A stretch of 64,000 bases of DNA from NCBI GenBank assembly GCA_004295085.1, contig SHNF01000009.1, positions 1-64,000 on the forward strand, in the 5' to 3' direction. The notes under the pieces were generated by a model. It ran no database searches and was not told the origin of the DNA. It was given only the letters and a program-made list of their open reading frames with translations. The stretch is from Planctomycetota bacterium. Its GTDB lineage: Bacteria; Planctomycetota; UBA1135. The position numbers were made by a program, and so were the translations under genes. Of this stretch, positions 35,399 to 43,528 are shown piece by piece (position 1 is the first letter of the stretch; the number at the start of each line of letters is the position of its first letter).

Positions 35399-36543
35399 GA
35401 GCGGCCCCGGGCAACCGCGCTGTGGCTGCGGAAGTGCGCGGCGATGCCGGCGACCACTTCCTGGCGCTGCTGCGGCGTGACGCCCGGATGGATCGGCAGG
35501 GCCAGCACTTCCTGGGACGCGCGCTCGGCTTCCGGCAGGTCGCCGGGTCTGCCGCCGAGCGGCGCGAAACACGGCTGCAGGTGCAGGGGCAGCGGGTAAT
35601 AGACCGCGGTGCCGATGCCGGCGGCGCTCAGGGAGGCCCGCAGCGCGTCGCGCTGGCGCACGCGCACCACGTACTGGTGGAACACGTGGCCGGGCACGAT
35701 CTGCGGCGCAGTCACGACGTCCTCCAGCCCGTGCTCGCGGATCAGGTCACGGTAGTGGCGCGCCGAGACCACGCGCGCCGCGTTCCACTCCAGCAGGTGC
35801 GGCAGCCGCTCCAGCAGCGCCGCCGCCTGCAGTGCGTCCATGCGGAAGTTGTAGCCCACCTCGTCGTGGAAGTAGGTCCGGGCGCCGCCGTGCTCGCGCA
35901 GCGCGCGCACGCGCGCGGCCACGGCTGCGTCCGGCGTGCTGACGAAGCCGGCGTCGCCCAGCGCTCCCAGGTTCTTGGTGGGAAAGCAGGACCAGGCGGA
36001 CACGCGGCCCAGGCCGCCGATGGGGCCCTCCGGGCTGGCCGTGCCGATGGCCTGGGCTGCGTCCTCGATGACGGCGACGTCGCGGCCCGCTGCCCGGGCC
36101 AGCGCCTCGCGCAGGGGCTCGATCGGCGCCGGATGCCCGAACAGGTGCACCGGGATCACGGCCGCGGTGCGCCGGGTGGCGCGCCGCGCGGCGTCCGCCA
36201 CGGAGAGGCAGAACGTGCGCGGATCGATGTCGGCGAACACCGGCGTGGCGCCGACCCGGGCCACGGCCCCGGCCGTGGCGAAGAAGGTGAAGGACGGCAC
36301 GATGACCTCGTCCCCGGGGCGGACGTCCATGGCGCGCAGCGCCAGCACCAGGGCGTCGGAGCCGTTGCTGCAGCCGATGACGTGGCGCACGTCGAGGAAC
36401 GCGGCCAGATTCTGCTCCAGCTCCGCCACTTCCGGCCCCAGGATGAACTTGCCGTGCTCGAGCACACCCTGCCAGCGGCGCAGGATCGCGGCGCGCTGCG
36501 CCGGGCCCAGGTTGTAGTGGATGTCGAAGAAGGGGACGGCCAT
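35395..36543 (-). CDS. DegT/DnrJ/EryC1-family PLP-dependent sugar aminotransferase
   Basis: Transaminates keto-sugars bound to nucleotides in surface polysaccharide or glycan pathways. The 382-residue product has the family length, GCSNGSDALVLALRA (PLP phosphate site), FADIDPRTFCL, EDAAQAIGT and the Schiff-base Lys in CFPTKNLGALGDAG, then GYNFRMDALQAA. The start ATG at 36543 follows a TACAAT hexamer by 7 nt, so a leaderless mRNA is predicted. Its sugar cannot be told from sequence alone. Confidence 0.92.
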   Translation of the reverse strand: MAVPFFDIHYNLGPAQRAAILRRWQGVLEHGKFILGPEVAELEQNLAAFLDVRHVIGCSNGSDALVLALRAMDVRPGDEVIVPSFTFFATAGAVARVGATPVFADIDPRTFCLSVADAARRATRRTAAVIPVHLFGHPAPIEPLREALARAAGRDVAVIEDAAQAIGTASPEGPIGGLGRVSAWSCFPTKNLGALGDAGFVSTPDAAVAARVRALREHGGARTYFHDEVGYNFRMDALQAAALLERLPHLLEWNAARVVSARHYRDLIREHGLEDVVTAPQIVPGHVFHQYVVRVRQRDALRASLSAAGIGTAVYYPLPLHLQPCFAPLGGRPGDLPEAERASQEVLALPIHPGVTPQQRQEVVAGIAAHFRSHSAVARGRS

Positions 36544-36550
36544 CGGGCGG

Positions 36551-36556
36551 ATTGTA
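36551..36556 (-). promoter_or_regulatory. -10 element of the DegT gene (leaderless)
   Basis: TACAAT on the minus strand, 7 nt before the ATG at 36543. There is no purine-rich ribosome-binding site between them. The expected transcription start coincides with the start codon. Confidence 0.55.
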
Positions 36557-36573
36557 GGCCGATCCCCCGGCAC

Positions 36574-36579
36574 TAGACT
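36574..36579 (+). promoter_or_regulatory. -10 element of the lipoprotein gene (leaderless)
   Basis: TAGACT on the plus strand, 6 nt before the ATG at 36586. It is divergent from, and 18 bp away from, the DegT -10. Confidence 0.5.
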
Positions 36580-36585
36580 GAGGGC

Positions 36586-37197
36586 ATGCGGCACTGGCTC
36601 CTCATGGGCCTGGCGGCGGCCCTTCCAGCCTGTTCGGTCTACGACTCGCGATATCGCTTCGAGCCGCGGCCCTTGGAAGCCACCGCCACGACCACGGACG
36701 GCGCGGTCGTGGCGCGCGCCCTGGCGTCCGTGGTGGGCGTGCGCCGCGCCGACAGCGATGCCGGCAGGCCGGCGGAGGTGGAGGTGCGCATGCGCGTGGA
36801 GAACCCCGGCAGCGAGCCGCTGACCTTCCTCGCCGGCGCGACGCAGCTCTTCAGCGGCAGCCTGCAGCCGTTCGGAGCGCCGCGCGTGGAGCCTCCGGGA
36901 GGAGATCGGGAAGCCCCGCCCGGCGACGCCGCGGACGCGACTCTCTACTTCCCGCTGCCGGACGGAATGTCCCTGCGCGATATGGACCTGGAAGGCCTGG
37001 ACCTCCGCTGGGGCATCCGGCGTCCTGCCGGAGAGGTGGTCGCCCACGCCAGTTTCCAGCGCGTGCGCCACGATCCCTACGCCCACCACTATGGCTACTG
37101 GGGATTTGGCTCCTGGTCCAACCACGCCTACTGCGACCCGTGGTGCGCGCCCCGGCCGCCGCCGCCGCAGCACAGCAACGCCGGCGGAAAGCGCTAG
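36586..37197 (+). CDS. Predicted lipoprotein of unknown function
   Basis: 203 residues. The N-terminus (MRHWLLMGLAAALPAC) is a lipoprotein-type signal with Cys16. The middle (RPAEVEVRMRVENPGSEPLTF) has the look of an Ig-like/DUF1425-type domain, and the C-terminus is rich in Tyr, His, Trp and Pro (YAHHYGYWGFGSWSNHAYC). No family recognised with confidence. Its stop overlaps, tail to tail, with the end of the TGA-interrupted gene on the other strand. Confidence 0.7.
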   Translation: MRHWLLMGLAAALPACSVYDSRYRFEPRPLEATATTTDGAVVARALASVVGVRRADSDAGRPAEVEVRMRVENPGSEPLTFLAGATQLFSGSLQPFGAPRVEPPGGDREAPPGDAADATLYFPLPDGMSLRDMDLEGLDLRWGIRRPAGEVVAHASFQRVRHDPYAHHYGYWGFGSWSNHAYCDPWCAPRPPPPQHSNAGGKR

Positions 37198-38426
37198 GGC
37201 GGAGCAAGGAACCAGCGGAATCCGCCCACGTCGCTGAAGAACAGCCGCGCGCGGTTGCGCTCCAGCCAGGCGGCGTAGCCGGCGGCGGAGCGCGGAGCCT
37301 CCGCCGGGAGGTACTGCCGGAACAGCCGCAGGACCACGGCGTCGTCCGGGCCGCGCTCCTCCAGCAGGGTCGCCAGGCGCTCCAGGAGCTCGGGACGCCG
37401 GTTCGAGACCTGCAGGGCTGCGAGATCCGGGTCCGCCACGAAACCGAAGCCGCGCTCGGCCGGTTGCAGGTACTCCAGGTTCTGCTGGTAGTACTCCGCG
37501 AGCGGCGCGGCCTCCACTCCCAGCCGCGACAGGACCGCGTCCGGAAAGTACTTGCGCAGGGCACCGAGCTGGCTCGAGTCCGCGACGCCCTCGCCTTGCT
37601 GCGCCCGGCGCACGTAGGACACGTAGATCCCGGCCCATTCGCGCGAGCGGGCTTCGCGCCGCACCAGTGGCCGCGCGCCCTGGAAGCCGCGCATGTACAC
37701 CAGGACGTTCAGGAACACCGTGCGGCCGCTGGCCGTCATGTGCGCGGGATCCGCGGAAAACCCCCAGTAGAAGAAGTTGCCGTGCCGTCCCAGCGCCAGC
37801 GAGCGGTAGCTCTTGGAATTGATGCCGCTGGAGATCCATTCCGCGTCGGGCGAATCTTCGAAGCCGTACGGGTCGGCGATGGTGCCGCGGCTCACGATCG
37901 GCGACAGATCGGCCGCCTGCACGCGCCACACCGGCAGCCGTGCCGGCAGCCCGGCGCCGCCGGGCCAGTCGCGGTAATGCGCCGGAGTCTCGATCTCCGC
38001 GAGCTCGAGCTCCACGGGCAGCGGTCCCTGGAAGATCGGGTGGTCGAGGCGCATACCATGCGCCTCATTCAGCAGGCAGTTTCACAAGTACTCGAACTTC
38101 GCGCGCTGCGCCAGGGACGGCGCGACGCTGCCGAGCAGGACCAGCGGCTTGGCGAAATCCTCGCTCAGGGCGATCGCGGGCAGCTCTTCGAAGTCCTCCT
38201 CCACCTCCCAGTCCGCGATCGCGACGTCGTAGTCCGCGGCCGGCACCGCGCTGAGCTTGCGCAGGCCCACGCTGGACACGCTGTGGAAGTGGCCGCGGAG
38301 GAACTCGAGGAATGCGCCCGCGCGCGCGGAATCCGGCCGTCCCGCGTACAGGACGCGCAGCTCGTGCCAGTCCGCCGGCCCCGGAGCCTGCATCCCCGCA
38401 ACCACGCACAGCAACGCACTCAGCAT
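37194..38426 (-). CDS. Exported protein with one in-frame TGA; candidate selenoprotein
   Basis: Two frames, 38426-38082 and 38081-37194, are the same reading frame separated by a single TGA at codon 115. Together they encode 410 residues: a signal peptide (MLSALLCVVAGMQA), an N-terminal flavodoxin/ThuA-like half (RVLYAGRPDSARAGAFLEFL ... YDVAIADWEV), the sequence KFEYL-[TGA]-NCLLNEAHG, and then a C-terminal half (LDHPIFQGPL, GFEDSPDAEW, LALGRHGNFFYWGFS). The two halves read as one protein. A 9-bp hairpin with loop GGU starts 15 nt after the TGA. A GATAAT hexamer precedes the first ATG by 6 nt, while the second half has no promoter and only a weak Shine-Dalgarno. Alternatives are a nonsense mutation, a sequencing error or two coupled genes. 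Confidence 0.6.
38046..38066 (-). promoter_or_regulatory. SECIS-like hairpin downstream of in-frame TGA
   Basis: On the mRNA, nine perfect base pairs (GAGGCGCAU / AUGCGCCUC) enclose the loop GGU. The stem begins 15 nt and the loop 24 nt after the UGA. This meets the bacterial SECIS criteria of a small apical loop with an early G placed about 16-37 nt after the UGA. The hairpin lies within coding sequence. Confidence 0.55.
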
Positions 38427-38432
38427 GAACGC

Positions 38433-38438
38433 ATTATC
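38433..38438 (-). promoter_or_regulatory. -10 element of the TGA-containing gene (leaderless)
   Basis: GATAAT on the minus strand, 6 nt before the ATG at 38426. It overlaps the last codons of the upstream tonB gene. Confidence 0.45.
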
Positions 38439-39186
38439 CGCGATCCAGGCGGAAGCGGATCGGGACCACGATGTCGCCGGCGACGGCTTGGCCGTCGCGA
38501 TGCGCCGGCTCGAAACGCCAGCGCCGCACGGCTTCCAGCGCCGCCTGGTCGAGGACCGCGTGGCCCGAGGAGACCTCGATCTCGATCTCCTCAGGGGCGC
38601 CGGCGGCGGAAACAGAGACGAGCAGCTTCACCAGGCCTTCCTGGCCGCTACGCAGCGCCCTGGCCGGATAGTCCGGCGCCGGGCTGGAGCCTTGGAGCGG
38701 CCTTGGAGGCATGTATCCCGCCGCGCTCAGAGAGGCAAGAACGGGGCTGGCGGAAGCGGCCTGCAGCGGCGGCGCCTCGGCCAGGACGGCCTGGGCTGGG
38801 GGAGCGGCGGCCGCCGGCCGCGGCGGCAGCGCGCGGAAGCCTTCCGGGCGCGTGCTGCGCCGCGGCATCCAGCTCCAGGTGAGCGGAACCTCCACCTCGG
38901 CTTCCGGCTCGTACGCCAGCTCTGCCAGCACCGGCTCCGGCGCCAGCGAGGCTACGGTTTCCAGGCGGGCGGGGGCTTGCGGCGCAGCCAGGGCCACGGG
39001 CGCGGACAGGAGCGCCAGCTCCGGCGGAAGCCGGGAGCCGCCGCCACGCAGGTCGAAGCCGATCCAGAGCCCCGCCGCCACCAGGACGCCGTGCAGCGCA
39101 AGCGAGGCCGCCAGCGCCAGGGACCGCGTCCCCCACGGCCGCCTACAGGCGGGCCTGGACCGCGGGGCGGAGGCTGCGGCGGGCAT
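38434..39186 (-). CDS. tonB: TonB-family energy transducer
   Basis: Couples the proton-motive force to outer-membrane receptors. The 250-residue product has one N-terminal transmembrane helix (~22-46, SLALAASLALHGVLVAAGLW), a Pro/Ala-rich periplasmic linker and the C-terminal TonB domain (PDYPARALRSGQEGLVKLLVSVSAAG ... ALEAVRRWRFEPAHRDGQAV). It lies 20 bp after the receptor gene and is surely in the same operon. exbB/exbD are not in the window. Confidence 0.9.
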   Translation of the reverse strand: MPAAASAPRSRPACRRPWGTRSLALAASLALHGVLVAAGLWIGFDLRGGGSRLPPELALLSAPVALAAPQAPARLETVASLAPEPVLAELAYEPEAEVEVPLTWSWMPRRSTRPEGFRALPPRPAAAAPPAQAVLAEAPPLQAASASPVLASLSAAGYMPPRPLQGSSPAPDYPARALRSGQEGLVKLLVSVSAAGAPEEIEIEVSSGHAVLDQAALEAVRRWRFEPAHRDGQAVAGDIVVPIRFRLDRG

Positions 39187-39206
39187 GGACGGCTGCGGCG
39201 GCACTC

Positions 39207-41324
39207 TCAGAAGCTGATCTCTACGGTAGCAACGACGTTCCGGCCCGGGGCATTGAGGCCGGAGCCATGCACCCGGTAGTCCATGTCGGTCAGATTCTCT
39301 ACCGTCAGAGTAGCCCGCAGGTTCTCCCGAATATCCCATCCGCCGGTGATGCCGACCGAATAGAAGCCCGGGGTCCCCGTTGGCGGGATGCGCTGGGTGT
39401 CCACCTGGTCGCGCAGCGCCAGGTCGTCCTGGTTGTCCATGGCCCAGACCCAGCCCTCGACCCACTGCCGCGAGGCCGGCGGCTGCCAGTGCAGGGCGAA
39501 CGTGGCCTGCGCCGGCATCAGGCGGCTGACCGGCGCTTCCACGATCTGTCCGCCAGGCACGCTGAGGTCGAGCTGCTCCACCTCCCCGTCCATCCAGCTC
39601 GCGAAGATGTACGACGACCACACTTCGTTCCAGGGCCAGCGCAGCTCGCCTTCGATGCCGTGGATCCACCCGTCGCCGACGTTGGACTTCTCCACCACCG
39701 GGGTGCCGCCGACAAAGCCGCCGGTGGGCGACTGCACGATCATGTCCCGGATCCAGGTGCGGTACACCGCCGCCTGCCACTCGATGCCGCGCATGCGCCC
39801 CTTGTAACCGGCCTCGACCTGGACATAGTACTCGGGGTCCAGGCCGGTGGTCGGGACCTCGAAGGCGCTGGTCTCGTCGAACGTGGAGACGTCGGCCAGG
39901 CTGGGCGCGCGGAAACCCTGGGAGACGCCCGCGTACACGCTGGAGGCTTCGCCGAGGTGGTACAAGCCGCGCAGGCTGCCCACGGCGGCAGTCCAGTCAT
40001 CCTCGATCTGGATCACGCGCGGCCCGCCGGGATCGGGATTCTGCACGCGCCCGGCATCCACGGCGATGCTGGTGACGCGCACGCCCGGGATGACGCGGAA
40101 GCGCTCCAGGTCCAGCTCGTTCTGCACGTACGCGGCCAGGGTGGTGTACTCGGAGTCGTCGCCCACCGGGCCCTGGACCTGCGTCTGCGTCAGCACGCCG
40201 TCGACGTAGTCGTTGCGGAACGAGCTGATGGTCTCCTGATGCGCCTCGACGCCCCAGGACCACAGCCCCAGGCCCTCGCTCTGGAAGCGCGCGGTGAGCC
40301 CGAGATCGGAATCGGAAAAGCCTTCCAGGTCGCGGCGGCCGCCCGTGCGCAGCCGGTCGCGCTCCTCGTCGTGGCGCTGGAAGCTCAACGTGATCTCGCC
40401 GCCGTGGAACAGCCCGCCGGCCTCGTCCCAGCTCAGCCGGCCGTACACCAGGTCGCGGATCTGGTCCAGCTCGCGCCGCAGCTCGGTGCCGGCCACGGTG
40501 CCGTGGAAGGGCACGCTGAACACCGTGCTGTGCGTGCGCGGGACGTCCTGCTGGCGCACGGTCTGCCACGCGAACGTGAGCTGCATGCCGTTGGCCAGGT
40601 AGCCGTCGAAGCGCAGGTCGCCATCGCGCTCCTCGTAGGCGGTGTACGGCAGCGTCCCGTAGTCGCGGCCGGCCTCCAGGTCGTTGAAGTCCTTGACCGA
40701 CACTCCGCCCAGCAGGCCCCAGTCGGAGCCGGACGTCATCTCGAGCTCGGCGCGGCCGATCCAGCTGTCCTCGGCGCTGGCGTAGCGGCCGAACACGCCC
40801 CCGCCGACGCTGAGCGCGCCGCCCGCGGCGCCCGGTGCCGCGCGCCGCGTCACGGCGTTGACCGTGCCGCCGATGGCGTCGCTGCCGTACAGCACCGAGC
40901 TGGGGCCGCGCACCAGCTCCAGGCGGTCCACGCTCAGGGAGTCCACCGTGCTCCAGTACTGGTTGGGCCCCGAGCGCATGGCGGCGTGGTTGAGGCGCAC
41001 GCCGTCCACCAGCATGAGCGTGCTGTAGCCGGTGAAACCGCGGATGAACGGCGAAGCCTGGCCATGGCCCGTGCGCTGCACCATGACCGAGGGCAGGCCT
41101 TCCAGCGCGTCCGGCAGGGTGCGCGCGCGGCCGCGCAGCCGCTCTTCGCCGACCACGTCGATCGAGAACGGCAGGTCCAGCGGGTCCTCCTCCACCGTGG
41201 TGGCGGTGACCACCGTCTCCGGGATCTCCTGCGGCGCGGGACGCACGGCCGCGCCCGCATCCTGCGCCGGGACCGGTGCGCCCAGGAGCAGGACCGACAG
41301 AGTCGCGACCTCGGATCGGGCCAT
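39207..41324 (-). CDS. TonB-dependent outer-membrane receptor
   Basis: Outer-membrane active transporter for a siderophore, metal complex, vitamin or similar ligand. The 705-residue product has a signal peptide (VATLSVLLLGAPVPAQDA), a TonB box-like ETVVTATT, the plug domain (TLPDALEGLPSVMVQ, FIRGFTGYSTLMLVDGVRLN, VELVRGPSSVLYGSDAIGGTVN-type block) and a 22-strand barrel ending in the aromatic C-terminus VATVEISF. It is closest in layout to BtuB/FhuE-type receptors; the ligand is unknown. The downstream tonB gene is specific to it. Confidence 0.92.
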   Translation of the reverse strand: MARSEVATLSVLLLGAPVPAQDAGAAVRPAPQEIPETVVTATTVEEDPLDLPFSIDVVGEERLRGRARTLPDALEGLPSVMVQRTGHGQASPFIRGFTGYSTLMLVDGVRLNHAAMRSGPNQYWSTVDSLSVDRLELVRGPSSVLYGSDAIGGTVNAVTRRAAPGAAGGALSVGGGVFGRYASAEDSWIGRAELEMTSGSDWGLLGGVSVKDFNDLEAGRDYGTLPYTAYEERDGDLRFDGYLANGMQLTFAWQTVRQQDVPRTHSTVFSVPFHGTVAGTELRRELDQIRDLVYGRLSWDEAGGLFHGGEITLSFQRHDEERDRLRTGGRRDLEGFSDSDLGLTARFQSEGLGLWSWGVEAHQETISSFRNDYVDGVLTQTQVQGPVGDDSEYTTLAAYVQNELDLERFRVIPGVRVTSIAVDAGRVQNPDPGGPRVIQIEDDWTAAVGSLRGLYHLGEASSVYAGVSQGFRAPSLADVSTFDETSAFEVPTTGLDPEYYVQVEAGYKGRMRGIEWQAAVYRTWIRDMIVQSPTGGFVGGTPVVEKSNVGDGWIHGIEGELRWPWNEVWSSYIFASWMDGEVEQLDLSVPGGQIVEAPVSRLMPAQATFALHWQPPASRQWVEGWVWAMDNQDDLALRDQVDTQRIPPTGTPGFYSVGITGGWDIRENLRATLTVENLTDMDYRVHGSGLNAPGRNVVATVEISF

Positions 41325-41389
41325 GGGATGACGCACAACGGACGCTGCGCGCGCCGCGTTCACGAAAAAGCGGGGGCGTCCGGAACGTC

Positions 41390-42091
41390 TCAGTCCGGGC
41401 GCTGCGCCAGCAGCAGCGCCACGCCGCCGCGTCGCGGCGGCAGGCGGCGCTCCAGCCACTCGTAGCAGCCCGGACTGGGCAGCGGCAGCGGCGGGAAGCC
41501 CACCGCGTGCTCGCTGGCGAGCGCGCGCCAGCCGGCCTGGGCGGCCGCCTCCGTGAGCTCCTCCACGCTGAGGAAGCGACCGCGGTAATACGGCGCACGC
41601 GACAGCGGCCGCCGCCACCGGCGGCTGGTCTCCCAGAAGCCGGCGCGGTTCATGACGCCGAGCACGGCGCTGGCGCCCGGCGCGCTCACGCGGTGCAGCT
41701 CGCGCAGCGCCCGCGCACGGTCCGCGACAAACTCGAGGCAGTTCATGCACAGCACCAGGTCGGCGCAGCCGGACTGCAGCGGCAGTTGCTCGATCGAGCC
41801 GACCAGCACCCGCCCCGCCGGCCGGATCTCCTCCATCCTCCGGCGCGCCCACAGCGCCATGCTGGCGCTGCAGTCCACCGCCACGACTTCGCAGGCCGCC
41901 GGGATGAGGTCCAGGTAGTTCAGAGCCGGACCGCAGCCGATGTCGACAACCCGGCCGCGGGCGGCGCCCAGCCACGGCGCCAGCCGGCGGCGCACGCTGT
42001 GCACGAAAGCCCGCCCGAGCGGGCGCTGGCACCAGCGCAGGTAGGCCGGCTGGTCGGTCCAGCGCGAAGGAGTGGCGATCTCCGGGGTCAT
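41390..42091 (-). CDS. Class I SAM-dependent methyltransferase
   Basis: 233 residues. Motif I VVDIGCGPALNYLDLI is followed by VVAVDCSASMALWARRR, IEQLPLQSGCADLVLCMNCLEFV (UbiE/Methyltransf_11 type) and a long C-terminal part. No signal peptide. It lies 65 bp beyond the receptor start and 17 bp after the next gene, so it is probably co-transcribed with the latter. Substrate unknown. Confidence 0.82.
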   Translation of the reverse strand: MTPEIATPSRWTDQPAYLRWCQRPLGRAFVHSVRRRLAPWLGAARGRVVDIGCGPALNYLDLIPAACEVVAVDCSASMALWARRRMEEIRPAGRVLVGSIEQLPLQSGCADLVLCMNCLEFVADRARALRELHRVSAPGASAVLGVMNRAGFWETSRRWRRPLSRAPYYRGRFLSVEELTEAAAQAGWRALASEHAVGFPPLPLPSPGCYEWLERRLPPRRGGVALLLAQRPD

Positions 42092-42107
42092 CAGGTCACC
42101 AAGGTCA

Positions 42108-42815
42108 TCAGAGCGAGGCGCCGCAGGGACCGTCCAAGGTCCAGCATGCCAGGCGGAACAAGCCGGACAGTCGCAGCAGATCCTCCATGACTTGCTCTTC
42201 CAGGGCGGCGCCGGCGGCTTCCGCGGCGGCCGGAGGCAGGCGCCGGATCACGTCGAGCCCGCTCTTCCCCGGCTGCAGGATCCCGGCGAGATCGCGCCAG
42301 TCGCGCGAGCTCATGTGTTCCAGCGCGCGCGGGCCGCGCCCGTCCACGAGCAGCTGGAAGCCGGAGACGCCGCGGCAAGCCGCCAGGATCTGCGCGCGGC
42401 CGGGCTCGTCCTCGGCACGCTTGAGCAGGCTGTTCAGGTCGTACCAGGCACCAGGATCGATGCGCAGGCCCCAGAACACTCCGTCGGCGTCCAGGCCGGC
42501 CTGCAGGTGCGCGTTGTTCTGGGACGAGTCCAGATCCTTGCCCAGCTCCTTGCCCAGGAAGGACTGCAAGGCCTTGCGCGCCTTGCGGTCGCGGAACAGC
42601 TGGGTGCGCTGGCGGCGCACGCGGTTCTGGTTGACCGCGTGCGGGTTGTGGATGCTCTCGCGCCGCTCCAGCCCGATGCCGAGCTGCGCATAGGCCGCCT
42701 GCACCCGCTCCCCGAGCTCCTGCAGGCGCCGGCGCACGTCCAGGCGCCGGCCGTTCCACTCCGGATCGGACTGGAAGCGCGGCTGGTACAGGTCGAAGTC
42801 GGCGCGCGTGAACAT
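42108..42815 (-). CDS. Hypothetical protein, weakly DUF1054-like
   Basis: 235 residues from the ATG at 42815. The start MFTRADFDLYQPRF with later RRRLQELGERVQAAYAQLG recalls the opening of DUF1054 (UPF0637) proteins, but the match is weak. The rest is soluble and mixed, with NAHLQAGLDADGVFWGLRIDPGAWYDLNSLL as the most structured part. No catalytic motif recognised. A CATACT hexamer lies 10 nt before the start. Confidence 0.55.
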   Translation of the reverse strand: MFTRADFDLYQPRFQSDPEWNGRRLDVRRRLQELGERVQAAYAQLGIGLERRESIHNPHAVNQNRVRRQRTQLFRDRKARKALQSFLGKELGKDLDSSQNNAHLQAGLDADGVFWGLRIDPGAWYDLNSLLKRAEDEPGRAQILAACRGVSGFQLLVDGRGPRALEHMSSRDWRDLAGILQPGKSGLDVIRRLPPAAAEAAGAALEEQVMEDLLRLSGLFRLACWTLDGPCGASL

Positions 42816-42925
42816 GCCGCGCTCAAGTATGCAGTCCCGCGCATCGCGTGCCGGGCCGGCACGGCCGGCGAACGGCCTGATTCCAGGATCGGGTCTGGAA
42901 TGGTAGGATTCGCGCGAGGCCAAGA

Positions 42926-43423
42926 ATGGCTTGCCAGTGCAAGAGGAGGCGTGCGGCCGGTGCCGCTCCGAAGCGAGCGATGCCCTTGGCCGTCTTTTTG
43001 CCCGTGCTGCTGCTCGGGCCGGCCTTCGGGGACCGGACAGTATGGTTCCATTCGCATGGCGCGTCAGGCGAGCACATCCATGTCCTGTCCGCCGCAGAGA
43101 CACCCGGCCATCAAGTGCCCGCCGGCGTGCACGACGCCTTGCATGCCAGAACTGGTGCCGGGGACCACGGTCACGACCAGAATGCGCCGCGTGGGCTGCT
43201 CGTCGCAGTGCCATTGTTGCCCGTTGCAGCTCCTCAGCACGCGCGCGCTGCCTCCGAACTGATTCCGCAGGCGGAGCTGCCTGCACCGGTGCTCCCGTGG
43301 CACGCGGATGCTGCCGGCGCCACATGCCGGCCCGAGCCCCGTCGGTCGCGCTGGCCACCTGGGCGCGGAAAGTTGTCGGGCATTGCAGCGCTGCTGCGCT
43401 CCAGCCACGCGATCCTGATCTAG
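42926..43423 (+). CDS. Small exported His-rich protein of the metal-efflux cassette
   Basis: 165 residues with a basic N-terminus and hydrophobic signal (MPLAVFLPVLLLGPAFG). The mature part is rich in His, with HSHGASGEHIHVL, HQVPAGVHDALHA and GDHGHDQN clusters suited to binding copper, zinc or similar ions. It opens a co-directional four-gene cassette with an RND efflux system, so a periplasmic metal-sensing or buffering role is likely. A TAGGAT hexamer at 42904-42909 may be the -10. ATG 42980 is an alternative start. Confidence 0.65.
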   Translation: MACQCKRRRAAGAAPKRAMPLAVFLPVLLLGPAFGDRTVWFHSHGASGEHIHVLSAAETPGHQVPAGVHDALHARTGAGDHGHDQNAPRGLLVAVPLLPVAAPQHARAASELIPQAELPAPVLPWHADAAGATCRPEPRRSRWPPGRGKLSGIAALLRSSHAILI

Positions 43424-43528
43424 CGCTCCTCGGTGCGCCTGGCCGGCAGGTCGGGCTATGCCATGGCGCGGACGCATCCAGATGCGCCTGCCGCCGTCCC
43501 TGGAGTTCCAGAGTCCCGAGGAGCGCAC

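Noticed and set aside
35395-37929. 844-codon frame joining the DegT gene with upstream sequence
   Set aside because: Only the part from ATG 36543 is aminotransferase; the upstream part runs antisense to the lipoprotein gene and is low complexity.
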